DNA from: Citrobacter sp. On2M
Lineage (GTDB): Bacteria; Pseudomonadota; Gammaproteobacteria; Enterobacterales; Enterobacteriaceae
Length of the DNA: 64,000 nt
Assembly: GCF_018035235.1 (NCBI RefSeq)
Contig: NZ_WPCV01000004.1
Location: forward strand, 1 to 64,000
Direction of reading: 5' to 3'
The position numbers and the translations under genes are program-made. Each line of letters starts with the position of its first letter. Position 1 is the stretch's first letter. Below the pieces are notes generated by a model. It ran no database searches, was not told the origin of the DNA, and worked only from the letters and a program-made list of their open reading frames with translations. Below, piece after piece: positions 57,125-64,000 of the stretch.

Positions 57125-58075
57125 TCAGGAGGTGACCAGCATACGGGCCGTAGGATAGTCGGTAATGAGCACGTCGATATAACCTCCGTTCAACGCCCCT
57201 TTAATTGCCGCGACTTTGTCTGTACCGCCAGCAAGCGCCACGACATTCGGGCATTTTTTTACCTTGTCCAGTGCCATGCCAATCACTGGATCTTCGTCAT
57301 CTTGTAATACCGGCTGTCCCTCGTTGTCGTAGTAATGCAGGCAAATGTCCCCGACCGCGCCGCGATCGGCCAGTACCTGCAACATATCTTCGTGGTAGTA
57401 GTTACCTGATGTTTTCAGCAATTGGGATGGTTCGAGGATCCCGACGCCAACAATGGCGATGTCGACATTATCAAAGCGTGAAATCACATCGGCGACATCT
57501 TTGCTGGCAACGAGACGGTTTTTCTCTTCAACCGAACCTTCGATACTCTGAGAAGGAAGTAGCCAGGCTTCACAATTCAGATGTTGCGCCAGCGTCTGCG
57601 TCAGAATTGTGGCTTGTACGTTGCCGTTGGGACCTACGCCGCCCAACAATTGAATTACGCCGCCGGCTTTCAGATTCTGTGTATGGACTTCATCCACCAT
57701 CGCTCGGATAGTCGAACTCCATGAGGAAACGCCCACCAGGTCTTTGGGGCGCAATCGGGTTTCCAGATAGTGGGCTGCGGCAGAACCAATGGCGCGTTTG
57801 ATGGTGTGGTCGCTGGCATCCTCCTCGGTATCAACCACTATGGCCTGCTTAATGCCGTAACGTTCCTCGATCCCTTTTTCAAGATTCAGGAAGATATTTG
57901 AGGGCTGGACAACGCTGATTTTCACCACCCCTTCTTTCTGACAGCGGGTGATGGCGCGGGAGATAAACGACTGAGAAAGCGAGAGAAGTTGAGCAATATC
58001 GGACTGTTTGCGTCCTTCAAGATAGTAAAGGGTAGCGATTTTAACCAATAGCCGTTGTTCGTCCTGCTTAGCCAT
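57125..58075 (-). CDS. SorC/DeoR-type sugar-sensing transcriptional regulator
   Basis: 316 residues. An N-terminal helix-turn-helix (LLVKIATLYYLEGRKQSDIAQLLSLSQSFISRAI) is followed by the SorC effector domain with the phosphosugar-binding pattern seen in LsrR/DeoR-like regulators (GVSSWSSTIRAMV, IVGVGILEPS, ALAGGTDKVAAIKGAL). Such proteins bind a phosphorylated intermediate of the pathway they control. Encoded upstream of the kinase, divergent from the transketolase genes. A GGGGAAATAT site precedes the ATG. Repressor or activator cannot be decided from sequence. Confidence 0.9.
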   Translation of the reverse strand: MAKQDEQRLLVKIATLYYLEGRKQSDIAQLLSLSQSFISRAITRCQKEGVVKISVVQPSNIFLNLEKGIEERYGIKQAIVVDTEEDASDHTIKRAIGSAAAHYLETRLRPKDLVGVSSWSSTIRAMVDEVHTQNLKAGGVIQLLGGVGPNGNVQATILTQTLAQHLNCEAWLLPSQSIEGSVEEKNRLVASKDVADVISRFDNVDIAIVGVGILEPSQLLKTSGNYYHEDMLQVLADRGAVGDICLHYYDNEGQPVLQDDEDPVIGMALDKVKKCPNVVALAGGTDKVAAIKGALNGGYIDVLITDYPTARMLVTS

Positions 58076-58241
58076 ATATTTCCCCGAAAATCATTTACGT
58101 ACCGCCATTATCTTAATGCGTTTTATCATACGCGAAAATTGAAGACAGGTAAGTGTGATAAAGCTCTAACTTTAACCAATCCTCAAAAACAGCTATGGAC
58201 AAATACGAAAATTAGGTTGCATAATTGAATAAAGAATCATT

Positions 58242-58259
58242 TATGAATATATATTCATA
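58242..58259. promoter_or_regulatory. Candidate SorC-regulator operator before the transketolase genes
   Basis: An 18-bp perfect palindrome TATGAATATATATTCATA lies 167 bases upstream of the regulator ATG on one side and 178 bases upstream of the transketolase gene on the other. Its inner GAATATATATTC recurs exactly at 56893-56904 upstream of the kinase arm. The same 12-bp palindrome in both control regions of one cluster strongly suggests a common regulator site. Confidence 0.7.
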
Positions 58260-58317
58260 GTGGTGACAGATCAACTTATTATTACCAGCGTCAGTGTGGT
58301 CGCGGTAAGGAGGCAGA

Positions 58318-58386
58318 ATGTACCTGAGTATGATACAAGGGCGTAAGCCTGATGATGTGACGTATGGGAAATTCTGGTTTTTTTAG
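58318..58386 (+). CDS. Possible 22-codon leader peptide before the transketolase genes
   Basis: ATG at 58318 with a near-ideal AAGGAGG site 4 bases upstream, then 22 codons to a TAG at 58384. The peptide starts MYLSMIQG and ends with aromatic residues (FWFF). It lies between the palindromic operator and the transketolase A gene (50 bases ahead of it). It may be a leader peptide, a small protein, or the remnant of a longer gene. I see no attenuator hairpin behind it. No homology is recognised. Confidence 0.4.
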   Translation: MYLSMIQGRKPDDVTYGKFWFF

Positions 58387-58436
58387 TCCCACACGGAATA
58401 AATATTCCACATTGAAAATAAATTCAGAGGTGCTAA

Positions 58437-59267
58437 ATGAATCCCTGGAACTATGATATCCAGACTCTTGAGCGCAAAGCGCGGGCGGTTCGCCGTCACA
58501 TCGTCAGATTAAATGCTAACAGTCCTGCGGGTGGGCATACTGGTGCGGACCTGTCTCAGGTTGAACTGTTGACGGCACTCTATTTTCGGATACTCAATGT
58601 CGCTCCGGAGCGTATCGCTGATGAAGCTCGGGATATCTACATCCAATCTAAAGGTCACGCGGTGGGCTGTTACTACTGTGTTCTGGCGGAAGCGGGTTTT
58701 TTCCCCGTTGACTGGCTGGAAACCTATCAACATGCCAATTCCCATCTTCCCGGACATCCGGTTCGCCAGAAAACACCGGGTATTGAACTGAATACAGGTG
58801 CTCTGGGCCACGGTTTACCTGTTGCGGTGGGACTGGCTCTGGCTGCGAAGAAAAATAACAGTTCACGCCGCATCTTTTTAATCACAGGTGATGGTGAATT
58901 GGCCGAAGGAAGTAACTGGGAAGCGGCACTGGCTGCTGCTCATTATGGCCTCGACAACCTGATCATTATTAATGACAAGAACAATCTTCAATTAGCCGGA
59001 CCGACTCGCGAAATCATGAATACCGATCCGCTTGCCGCAAAATGGCAGGCATTTGGTATGACAGTGACTGAATGTCAGGGGAATGATATGGCGTCGGTTG
59101 TCGCCACTCTGGAAGGACTTAAGCAGGAAGGCAAACCTAACGTCATCATTGCCAATACCACGAAAGGCGCGGGTATATCGTTTATCCAGGGGCGCTCTGA
59201 ATGGCACCATCGGGTGCCAAAAGGTGAAGAGATCGAACTGGCTCTGGAGGAGTTAAAAGATGAGTAA
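58437..59267 (+). CDS. Transketolase-like protein, N-terminal (TPP-binding) subunit
   Basis: 276 residues corresponding to the N-terminal third of transketolase. The thiamine diphosphate motif is visible as GDGELAEGSNWEAALAAAHYGLDNLIIINDKNN (GDG to N-N). Other family marks are SPAGGHTGADLSQVELLTALYF, SKGHAVGCYY and LNTGALGHGLPVAVG. It must pair with the next gene product to form the active enzyme. Split transketolases occur in several sugar pathways, for example AptA/AptB acting on apulose 4-phosphate as I recall it. The stop overlaps the next start by 8 bases, indicating equal expression of the subunits. Confidence 0.88.
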   Translation: MNPWNYDIQTLERKARAVRRHIVRLNANSPAGGHTGADLSQVELLTALYFRILNVAPERIADEARDIYIQSKGHAVGCYYCVLAEAGFFPVDWLETYQHANSHLPGHPVRQKTPGIELNTGALGHGLPVAVGLALAAKKNNSSRRIFLITGDGELAEGSNWEAALAAAHYGLDNLIIINDKNNLQLAGPTREIMNTDPLAAKWQAFGMTVTECQGNDMASVVATLEGLKQEGKPNVIIANTTKGAGISFIQGRSEWHHRVPKGEEIELALEELKDE

Positions 59268-60195
59268 TGCAGAACACCTCGCAAACGTCATGGTTCAGGC
59301 GTTCATTGATGCAGTTGAAAAGGGGGTTGACCTGGTTCCGGTCGTAGCGGACTCGACATCAACAGCGAAAATTGCTCCTTTTATAAAGCAGTTTCCTGGT
59401 CGGTTGGTCAACGTAGGTATTGCTGAACAAAGCATGGTTGGAACGGCGGCAGGACTTGCTCTTGGCGGTAAGGTAGCCGTCACCTGTAACGCTGCGCCAT
59501 TTCTGATCTCCCGTGCCAATGAGCAAATTAAAGTCGATGTTTGCTACAACAATACCAATGTGAAGCTATTCGGTCTTAATGCCGGTGCCAGCTATGGCCC
59601 GTTGGCGAGCACTCACCATTCGATCGATGATATTGCCATTATGCGAGGCTTCGGCAATATCCAGATTTTCGCCCCATCTTCGCCACGAGAGTGCCGACAG
59701 ATTATCGATTATGCGATTGGCTATCAGGGACCGGTATATATTCGTCTTGATGGAAAAGCACTGCCGGAACTTCATGACGAGAGTTACCGTTTTGTTCCGG
59801 GGGCGGTGTTGACACTGCGCGAGGGGGAACATGTGGCGCTGGTGGCAACTGGCTCGACAGTTCATGAAATTGTTGATGCCGCTGCGCTGTTGGCTGATGC
59901 AGGTATTCAGGCGAAAGTGGTCAGTGTACCTTCAATTCGACCATGTGATACCAAAGCTCTGTTATCAGTATTACAGGGCTGCAAAGCGGTGATTACCGTA
60001 GAAGAGCACAATATTAATGGTGGGTTGGGAAGCCTGGTGGCAGAAGTACTGGCTGAGGGCGGAGTTGGGGCAGTGTTAAAGCGTTTAGGTATTCCGGATG
60101 GAGAGTACGCAGCGGCAGCGGATCGTGGCTGGCTACGTCAGCATCATGGTTTTGACGCCGCAGCTATCGCTGCTCAGGCGCGAGACCTGCTGTGA
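59260..60195 (+). CDS. Transketolase-like protein, C-terminal (PYR plus C) subunit
   Basis: 311 residues corresponding to the pyrimidine-binding and C-terminal domains of transketolase. The catalytic Glu that activates thiamine lies in NVGIAEQSMVGTAAGLALGG. The substrate-channel region THHSIDDIAIMRGFGNIQIF and the C-terminal TVEEHNINGGLGSLVAEVLAEGG are typical. It completes the two-subunit transketolase and presumably moves a two-carbon unit from the cluster's ketose phosphate to an aldose phosphate. It ends 4 bases before the stop of convergent entD, without a terminator between. Confidence 0.88.
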   Translation: MSNAEHLANVMVQAFIDAVEKGVDLVPVVADSTSTAKIAPFIKQFPGRLVNVGIAEQSMVGTAAGLALGGKVAVTCNAAPFLISRANEQIKVDVCYNNTNVKLFGLNAGASYGPLASTHHSIDDIAIMRGFGNIQIFAPSSPRECRQIIDYAIGYQGPVYIRLDGKALPELHDESYRFVPGAVLTLREGEHVALVATGSTVHEIVDAAALLADAGIQAKVVSVPSIRPCDTKALLSVLQGCKAVITVEEHNINGGLGSLVAEVLAEGGVGAVLKRLGIPDGEYAAAADRGWLRQHHGFDAAAIAAQARDLL

Positions 60196-60198
60196 CGT

Positions 60199-60822
60199 TC
60201 ACACTGTTGCCAGTGTGATTACATCATTGCCCGAGAACCGCCATTGCACGCGATACATTTGGCTGTGAGCACGTAGTATCATTTGGTTGTGTTGCAACTC
60301 AACGATTTGATACTGCGAAAATCCGGCGTTTGCCTGTTGTGATGCCAGGGTTACTTTAAAAGCACTTTCTTTGGCGGAAAATGCCAGTGTGAGAGCCTGT
60401 TCCACTGTCAGGCCGCTATTGGCCAACCACTCTTTTTCTGTATTGGTGACAATACTACTTAACAGTTCGTTCGCAGTTTGCAGCGTAAATATAGTTTCTA
60501 TATCCAGCCCGACGGGATGCGTCGATACCGTCGCCAGGGCAATTGTTGCGCAATGACTGATGCTGCCAAACAGATTTTGCGGCCACAACGGTTGGCGTTG
60601 TGCGCCGATGCCGGGTACGGTTTTGTGGCCAAATTCACGCAGCGCGTGCACGGCGGCAATACGGCCTGCCAGGTGCTCGGCTTTACGCTTACGTCCACTG
60701 GACAGAAGTTGAGTGTGGTGGGGCAGCCAGAGCATGTCGTGCTCATGGAAGCTGTCGGGATCGAACTCGACAACGTGCAGCGTATGGTCTGCGAAGGTGA
60801 GTGGTGTGTGAGTTGTGCGCAT
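60199..60822 (-). CDS. entD: EntD, phosphopantetheinyl transferase for enterobactin
   Basis: 207 residues, Sfp/EntD-type phosphopantetheinyl transferase. Mg- and CoA-binding motifs are visible as VGLDIETI and FSAKESAFK. It transfers phosphopantetheine to the carrier domains of EntB and EntF. Conserved N-terminal blocks (DHTLHVVEFDPDSF, LWLPHHTQL, KRKAEHLAGRIAAVHALREFG) agree with E. coli EntD. Divergence from E. coli is larger near the C-terminus, as usual for this gene. It follows fepA on the same strand. Confidence 0.94.
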   Translation of the reverse strand: MRTTHTPLTFADHTLHVVEFDPDSFHEHDMLWLPHHTQLLSSGRKRKAEHLAGRIAAVHALREFGHKTVPGIGAQRQPLWPQNLFGSISHCATIALATVSTHPVGLDIETIFTLQTANELLSSIVTNTEKEWLANSGLTVEQALTLAFSAKESAFKVTLASQQANAGFSQYQIVELQHNQMILRAHSQMYRVQWRFSGNDVITLATV

Positions 60823-60835
60823 GATAGTGATGAGT

Positions 60836-60862
60836 TCCCTCTCCCCGCAGTGAGGAGAGGGA
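60836..60862 (-). other. Hairpin between fepA and entD
   Basis: A perfect 9-bp stem TCCCTCTCC / GGAGAGGGA with a 9-base loop, 10 bases after the fepA stop and 14 before the entD start. No T-run follows in either direction, so it may be an mRNA-processing or stabilising structure and not a terminator. Confidence 0.6.
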
Positions 60863-60871
60863 GAAACGTTA

Positions 60872-63145
60872 TCAGAAGTGCGTGTTAACGCTCATGAACC
60901 ACGTGCGGCCCGGTTCGTTATAGGTGTGCGCGCCAGCGCCCGCCATATAGTTCCCGGTGACGATATCACCCGTGGTCTGGGCATTACCTTCACGCCACAA
61001 ACGTTTATCAAAGACGTTATCCACGCCGCCGGTCAGGCTGACGTTTTTCGTCACGTCCCAGGTCGCACTCAGGCCGACGATACTGTACGGACTAACTTCG
61101 CTGGCCGAGCTGCCGGTCACCGGTTTACCCTGGTAATCGTATTTCTTAGGCTGCTGTTTGCCATACCAGGTGAAGGTTGACTGCAGCGACAAATCTTCGC
61201 GTGCCTGCCAGCTCAGGGTCGAATTCAACGTGTATTCAGGAATAATCGACAGGCGCTCGCCGGTCTCTTTATTCTTACTTTGCAGCATGTAGGTGATGTT
61301 GTTGGTCCAGGTAACGGTTTCGCTAACTGGCACGTTCAACGTACCTTCCAGACCCTCAACCACCGCTTTAGGAATGTTTTCCCACTGATAGATATCGGTG
61401 TAAGTCGTCTTTCCTTTATTGGTGATAGACGTTCTGTCGAAAGGTACCGTACCCGCTTCAATCTTGTTGCGATAATCATTGCGGAACCAGGTTACCCCGG
61501 CCAGCCAGCCGTCACGTTTGAACTCAAGACCAATCTCTTTATTGATACTGGTTTCGGCCTTCAGATCGTCATTGCCCATCATGTAGCAACCAATACCGGT
61601 CGCGGAGCCGGTGGCGTAGCAACCCTGCCCCTTGCTGTACAGAATGTAATTCGGGTTGAGCTGGTACAGACTTGGCGCTTTATAGGCGCGCGCAATGCCC
61701 ATTTTCAGCGTAAAGTCATCTCCCAGACCTTGGGACAGGTTCAGAGACGGACTCCAGTTGTCGCCGACGATGCTGTGATGGTCGAAACGTAGACCCGGCG
61801 TCAGCATGGTGCTGTCGGTCAGTTCCATGTTGTTTTCAGCAAACAGAGAGAAAATCTCTGCGTCTGAGTACGGGCTACGGTTGGTGCTGCTCGAACCTGG
61901 AATATCACCGCCCATAAAGGTCTGTGAATTGGACAACATATCCTTCATGCGCTGCTGATTCCATTCGGTACCGAGCGTCAGGTTTTGGTTGACCAGCAGA
62001 TCTAACGGAATGCTGACCTCACTGTGCAGCATGACGTCACTCAGGTCGGCGTCGAGATATTTTTGTGACGCATTCGGGTCGAAGATCCCCTCAGTACCGC
62101 CCGCCAGACCTTCCGGCGTACGGGAGTTACGCGTATGTTCGTACTGTACCCAGTTGCTGGTGGTGACGCCGTTATCCCAGCCACCATTCCAGGTCAGAGA
62201 GTAGTTCTGGCGGTAAAGACGGTTGGTCTCTTTCCCGTAGTTATCTTTCACCAGTTGGTTGGTGTTGGTGTTTTGGGTGTCACCCGCATAAAGATTGCCT
62301 TGACGGCTATAGCCAGCTTCCAGTTCCAGTGACTGGAGCGGGGCGAAATCCCAGCGAACCACGCCGTTAATATCTTTGTTGATCACCCCTTCACGACCGG
62401 CTGGTAGGGTATTTGAATATGTGCCGGTACGTTCTGACTGATGACCCTGGTTGATGTCCCATGCGTCGGCCTGGGTTTTATCGAGATTACCGTAAAGACG
62501 GAAGCTGAAATCTCCGCCCATTGGACCATTCAGGCTAAAGTTGGTACGTTTGGTCGAACCTTCGTCTTTGTGTTCCGGGGCATTGAAATAGGTATCCCAG
62601 GAGCCGTGCCATTCGTTGCTGCCTTTTTTGGTGATGATATTCACCACGCCGCCAGCCGCACCGTTGCCATAGCGTGCCGCGGCAGGACCGCGCAGCACTT
62701 CAATACGCTCGATCATTTCCGGCGGCACCCATGCGGTATCGCCACGGGTATCACGCTCGCCGCGCCAGCCCTGACGCACGGAGTTGCGGCTGGTGACCGG
62801 TTTGCCGTCGATAAGAATCAGGGTGTTTTCCGGCCCCATACCGCGAATATCGATCTGGCGGTTGTTGCCGCGTTGGCCGCTGGTTGAGTTACCGGTCAGG
62901 TTAACGCCTGGCATGGTACGGATGATTTCCGACACGTCGCGAGCGGGAGGATTCTTACGGATTTCATCAGCGGTAATGGTTGAAACGCCCGGCGCCTGCA
63001 GGTTCTGCTGGGCGGCGGTAACCACAATAGTGTCTTCATGAGAGACTGCGGCGTTCTCGGTTTGATCTTCTGCCATTGCTGGCAGGGCTACCCCGTAAAT
63101 CCCTAAATTGACCAATAAGGCCAGTGAATGAATCTTGTTGTTCAT
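60872..63145 (-). CDS. fepA: FepA, ferric enterobactin outer-membrane receptor
   Basis: 757 residues. Sec signal (cleaved near LPAMAED), TonB box in the DTIVVTAAQ region, plug domain (DIRGMGPENTLILIDGKPV, RYGNGAAGGVVNIITKKG) and a 22-strand barrel ending in the outer-membrane C-terminal Phe (FMSVNTHF). It takes up ferric enterobactin with TonB energy. I chose the ATG at 63145 (MNNKIHSL) with an AGGA site; a longer frame would add 52 residues across the fepA-fes control region. Strongly conserved with E. coli FepA (746 mature plus signal). Confidence 0.95.
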   Translation of the reverse strand: MNNKIHSLALLVNLGIYGVALPAMAEDQTENAAVSHEDTIVVTAAQQNLQAPGVSTITADEIRKNPPARDVSEIIRTMPGVNLTGNSTSGQRGNNRQIDIRGMGPENTLILIDGKPVTSRNSVRQGWRGERDTRGDTAWVPPEMIERIEVLRGPAAARYGNGAAGGVVNIITKKGSNEWHGSWDTYFNAPEHKDEGSTKRTNFSLNGPMGGDFSFRLYGNLDKTQADAWDINQGHQSERTGTYSNTLPAGREGVINKDINGVVRWDFAPLQSLELEAGYSRQGNLYAGDTQNTNTNQLVKDNYGKETNRLYRQNYSLTWNGGWDNGVTTSNWVQYEHTRNSRTPEGLAGGTEGIFDPNASQKYLDADLSDVMLHSEVSIPLDLLVNQNLTLGTEWNQQRMKDMLSNSQTFMGGDIPGSSSTNRSPYSDAEIFSLFAENNMELTDSTMLTPGLRFDHHSIVGDNWSPSLNLSQGLGDDFTLKMGIARAYKAPSLYQLNPNYILYSKGQGCYATGSATGIGCYMMGNDDLKAETSINKEIGLEFKRDGWLAGVTWFRNDYRNKIEAGTVPFDRTSITNKGKTTYTDIYQWENIPKAVVEGLEGTLNVPVSETVTWTNNITYMLQSKNKETGERLSIIPEYTLNSTLSWQAREDLSLQSTFTWYGKQQPKKYDYQGKPVTGSSASEVSPYSIVGLSATWDVTKNVSLTGGVDNVFDKRLWREGNAQTTGDIVTGNYMAGAGAHTYNEPGRTWFMSVNTHF

Positions 63146-63320
63146 TGTTTGTCCTGCTGTTCTTTTAGCCACGAGTACCAATCTGCCGTAGTACGGCATT
63201 TGGCCTGATGTCGCCCGTATCCGCGTAAACCCTCCATTCCAGAAAAAGTACGCAGCGTCAGGTCGGTTTATAAGTGGTGAAAAACTGTGCGCGCTTCCCA
63301 CAGCGCGACAATACGCTATT

Positions 63321-63360
63321 GCAAATGCAAATAGTTATCAATAATATTATCAATATATTT
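63321..63360. promoter_or_regulatory. Likely Fur-controlled fepA-fes divergent promoter region
   Basis: An AT-rich stretch with GTTATCAATAATATTATCAA and flanking GCAAATGCAAATAG is very close to the Fur-protected region between fepA and fes in E. coli as I remember it. It contains overlapping hexamers related to the Fur consensus GATAAT. Divergent iron-repressed transcription of fepA-entD and fes is expected. Confidence 0.65.
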
Positions 63361-63398
63361 CACGATAAATCATAAAATTTCACAATAAACATGGGGTT

Positions 63399-64000
63399 AT
63401 GGCGGTGACGACGTTAATGATGGGAAGCGAGGCGTGGTGGCAGTCGAAAAAGGGCCCGGAGTGGGAGCGTGAAGACAACGGAAATTATCGGGTAACTTTT
63501 TGGTGGCGTGACCCGCAGGGAACGGAAAAAGAGTCCGCTATTCGTCGCGTATGGGTCTACGTCACCGGCGTCACCGATCACCATCAAAACGCGACCCCTC
63601 AGTCGATGCAACGCATTGATGGAACAAATGTTTGGTGCTGGCGTATTTCACTCAGCGCCAACTGGCGCGGCAGTTACTGCTTTATTCCAACAGCACGAAA
63701 CGATATTTTTGCTGCGCTGGCAGCGGGCGAAGCGCCTGACCGAACCGTGCTGCGTGAAGGCTGGCGAAAATTGCTGCCGCAGGCCATTGCCGATCCGCTT
63801 AATCCACAGAGCTGGCAGGGCGGTCGTGGTCACGCGGTGTCTGCGCTGGAGATGCCGGAGGCTCCCGTACAACCTGGATGGGATCGACCTGAAAACCCCG
63901 GTTCTCCCGCAGTTTGCCTGCAATGGCGTAGCGGCAGGCTTGGCAATACGCGCCGCGTGTGGGTGTTTACCACCGGTGATGCCCAACCGGAAGCACGTCC
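63399..64000 (+). CDS. fes: Fes, enterobactin esterase (5' part, cut by window edge)
   Basis: 200 codons from the ATG at 63399 to the window end with no stop. The protein begins MAVTTLMMGSEAWWQSKKG and continues with GPEWERE, VTFWWRDPQG, IRRVWVYVTGVTDHHQNA, WRISLSANWRGSYCFIPT and QAIADPLNPQSWQGGRGHAVSALEMP, matching the N-terminal domain of E. coli Fes. Fes hydrolyses ferric enterobactin in the cytoplasm to release iron. The catalytic domain lies outside the window. An ATG at 63391 is out of frame. Confidence 0.94.
   Translation, partial: MAVTTLMMGSEAWWQSKKGPEWEREDNGNYRVTFWWRDPQGTEKESAIRRVWVYVTGVTDHHQNATPQSMQRIDGTNVWCWRISLSANWRGSYCFIPTARNDIFAALAAGEAPDRTVLREGWRKLLPQAIADPLNPQSWQGGRGHAVSALEMPEAPVQPGWDRPENPGSPAVCLQWRSGRLGNTRRVWVFTTGDAQPEAR

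Noticed and set aside
63146-63301. N-terminal extension of FepA
   Set aside because: The extra 52 residues cover the promoter and ribosome binding site region; the signal peptide begins at 63145.

Overview
The window reads as chromosome of an enterobacterium, most likely Citrobacter or a close relative. Gene content and order follow E. coli/Salmonella (torT/torR/torCAD, cusSR-cusCFBA, pheP-ybdG-nfsB-ybdF, ybdJ-ybdK, entD-fepA-fes). ramR-romA-ramA is present, which Citrobacter, Klebsiella and Enterobacter carry and E. coli lacks. The genus is inferred from layout and remembered protein families; no search was run. No rRNA, tRNA, CRISPR array or complete insertion sequence was seen.

Layout. 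(1) 1-720: small minus-strand genes that look phage-derived, lying where the sensor kinase gene torS would be expected next to torT. (2) 788-11801: two TMAO respiration sets, torT/torR/torCAD and then torYZ, separated by a dispersed repeat and a uspF-like gene. torYZ has a near-ideal FNR-activated promoter. (3) 11870-21695: copper/silver efflux: an MBL hydrolase, a one-repeat SilE/PcoE-like periplasmic peptide, cusSR and cusCFBA with a CusR box. A second, longer copy of the dispersed repeat follows. (4) 22357-25747: rclR and rclABC, the reactive chlorine response. (5) 26324-38707: a c-di-GMP control module resembling Klebsiella MrkH-MrkI-MrkJ (PilZ, LuxR, EAL) beside a 3110-residue autotransporter adhesin and a second LuxR regulator. 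No type 3 fimbrial genes are in the window. (6) 39325-48343: a coiled-coil J-domain-like protein, then pheP, ybdG, nfsB, ybdF, ramR, romA, ramA, ybdJ, ybdK, including the multidrug-resistance regulator pair RamR/RamA and its operator. (7) 48490-60195: a GNAT acetyltransferase and a sugar or polyol catabolic cluster: two SDR dehydrogenases, a ribose-type ABC importer with a DUF2291 lipoprotein, an FGGY kinase, a SorC-type regulator, and a divergently transcribed two-subunit transketolase. (8) 60199-64000: entD, fepA and the start of fes (enterobactin).

How the genes work together. The tor genes move electrons from menaquinol through pentaheme cytochromes to periplasmic molybdoenzymes. The cus genes sense and export Cu(I)/Ag(I). 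The PilZ-LuxR-EAL cluster plausibly reads and degrades c-di-GMP to set adhesin expression. In the sugar cluster, uptake, oxidation of a polyol to a ketose, phosphorylation and two-carbon transfer by the split transketolase form a coherent route, but the substrate is unknown. One 12-bp palindrome lies upstream of both divergent arms and is a good candidate for the SorC regulator's operator.

In E. coli cusA and pheP are neighbours, and ybdK and entD are close. Here about 19 kb and 12 kb of accessory DNA sit at those two junctions, and they hold the most interesting content.
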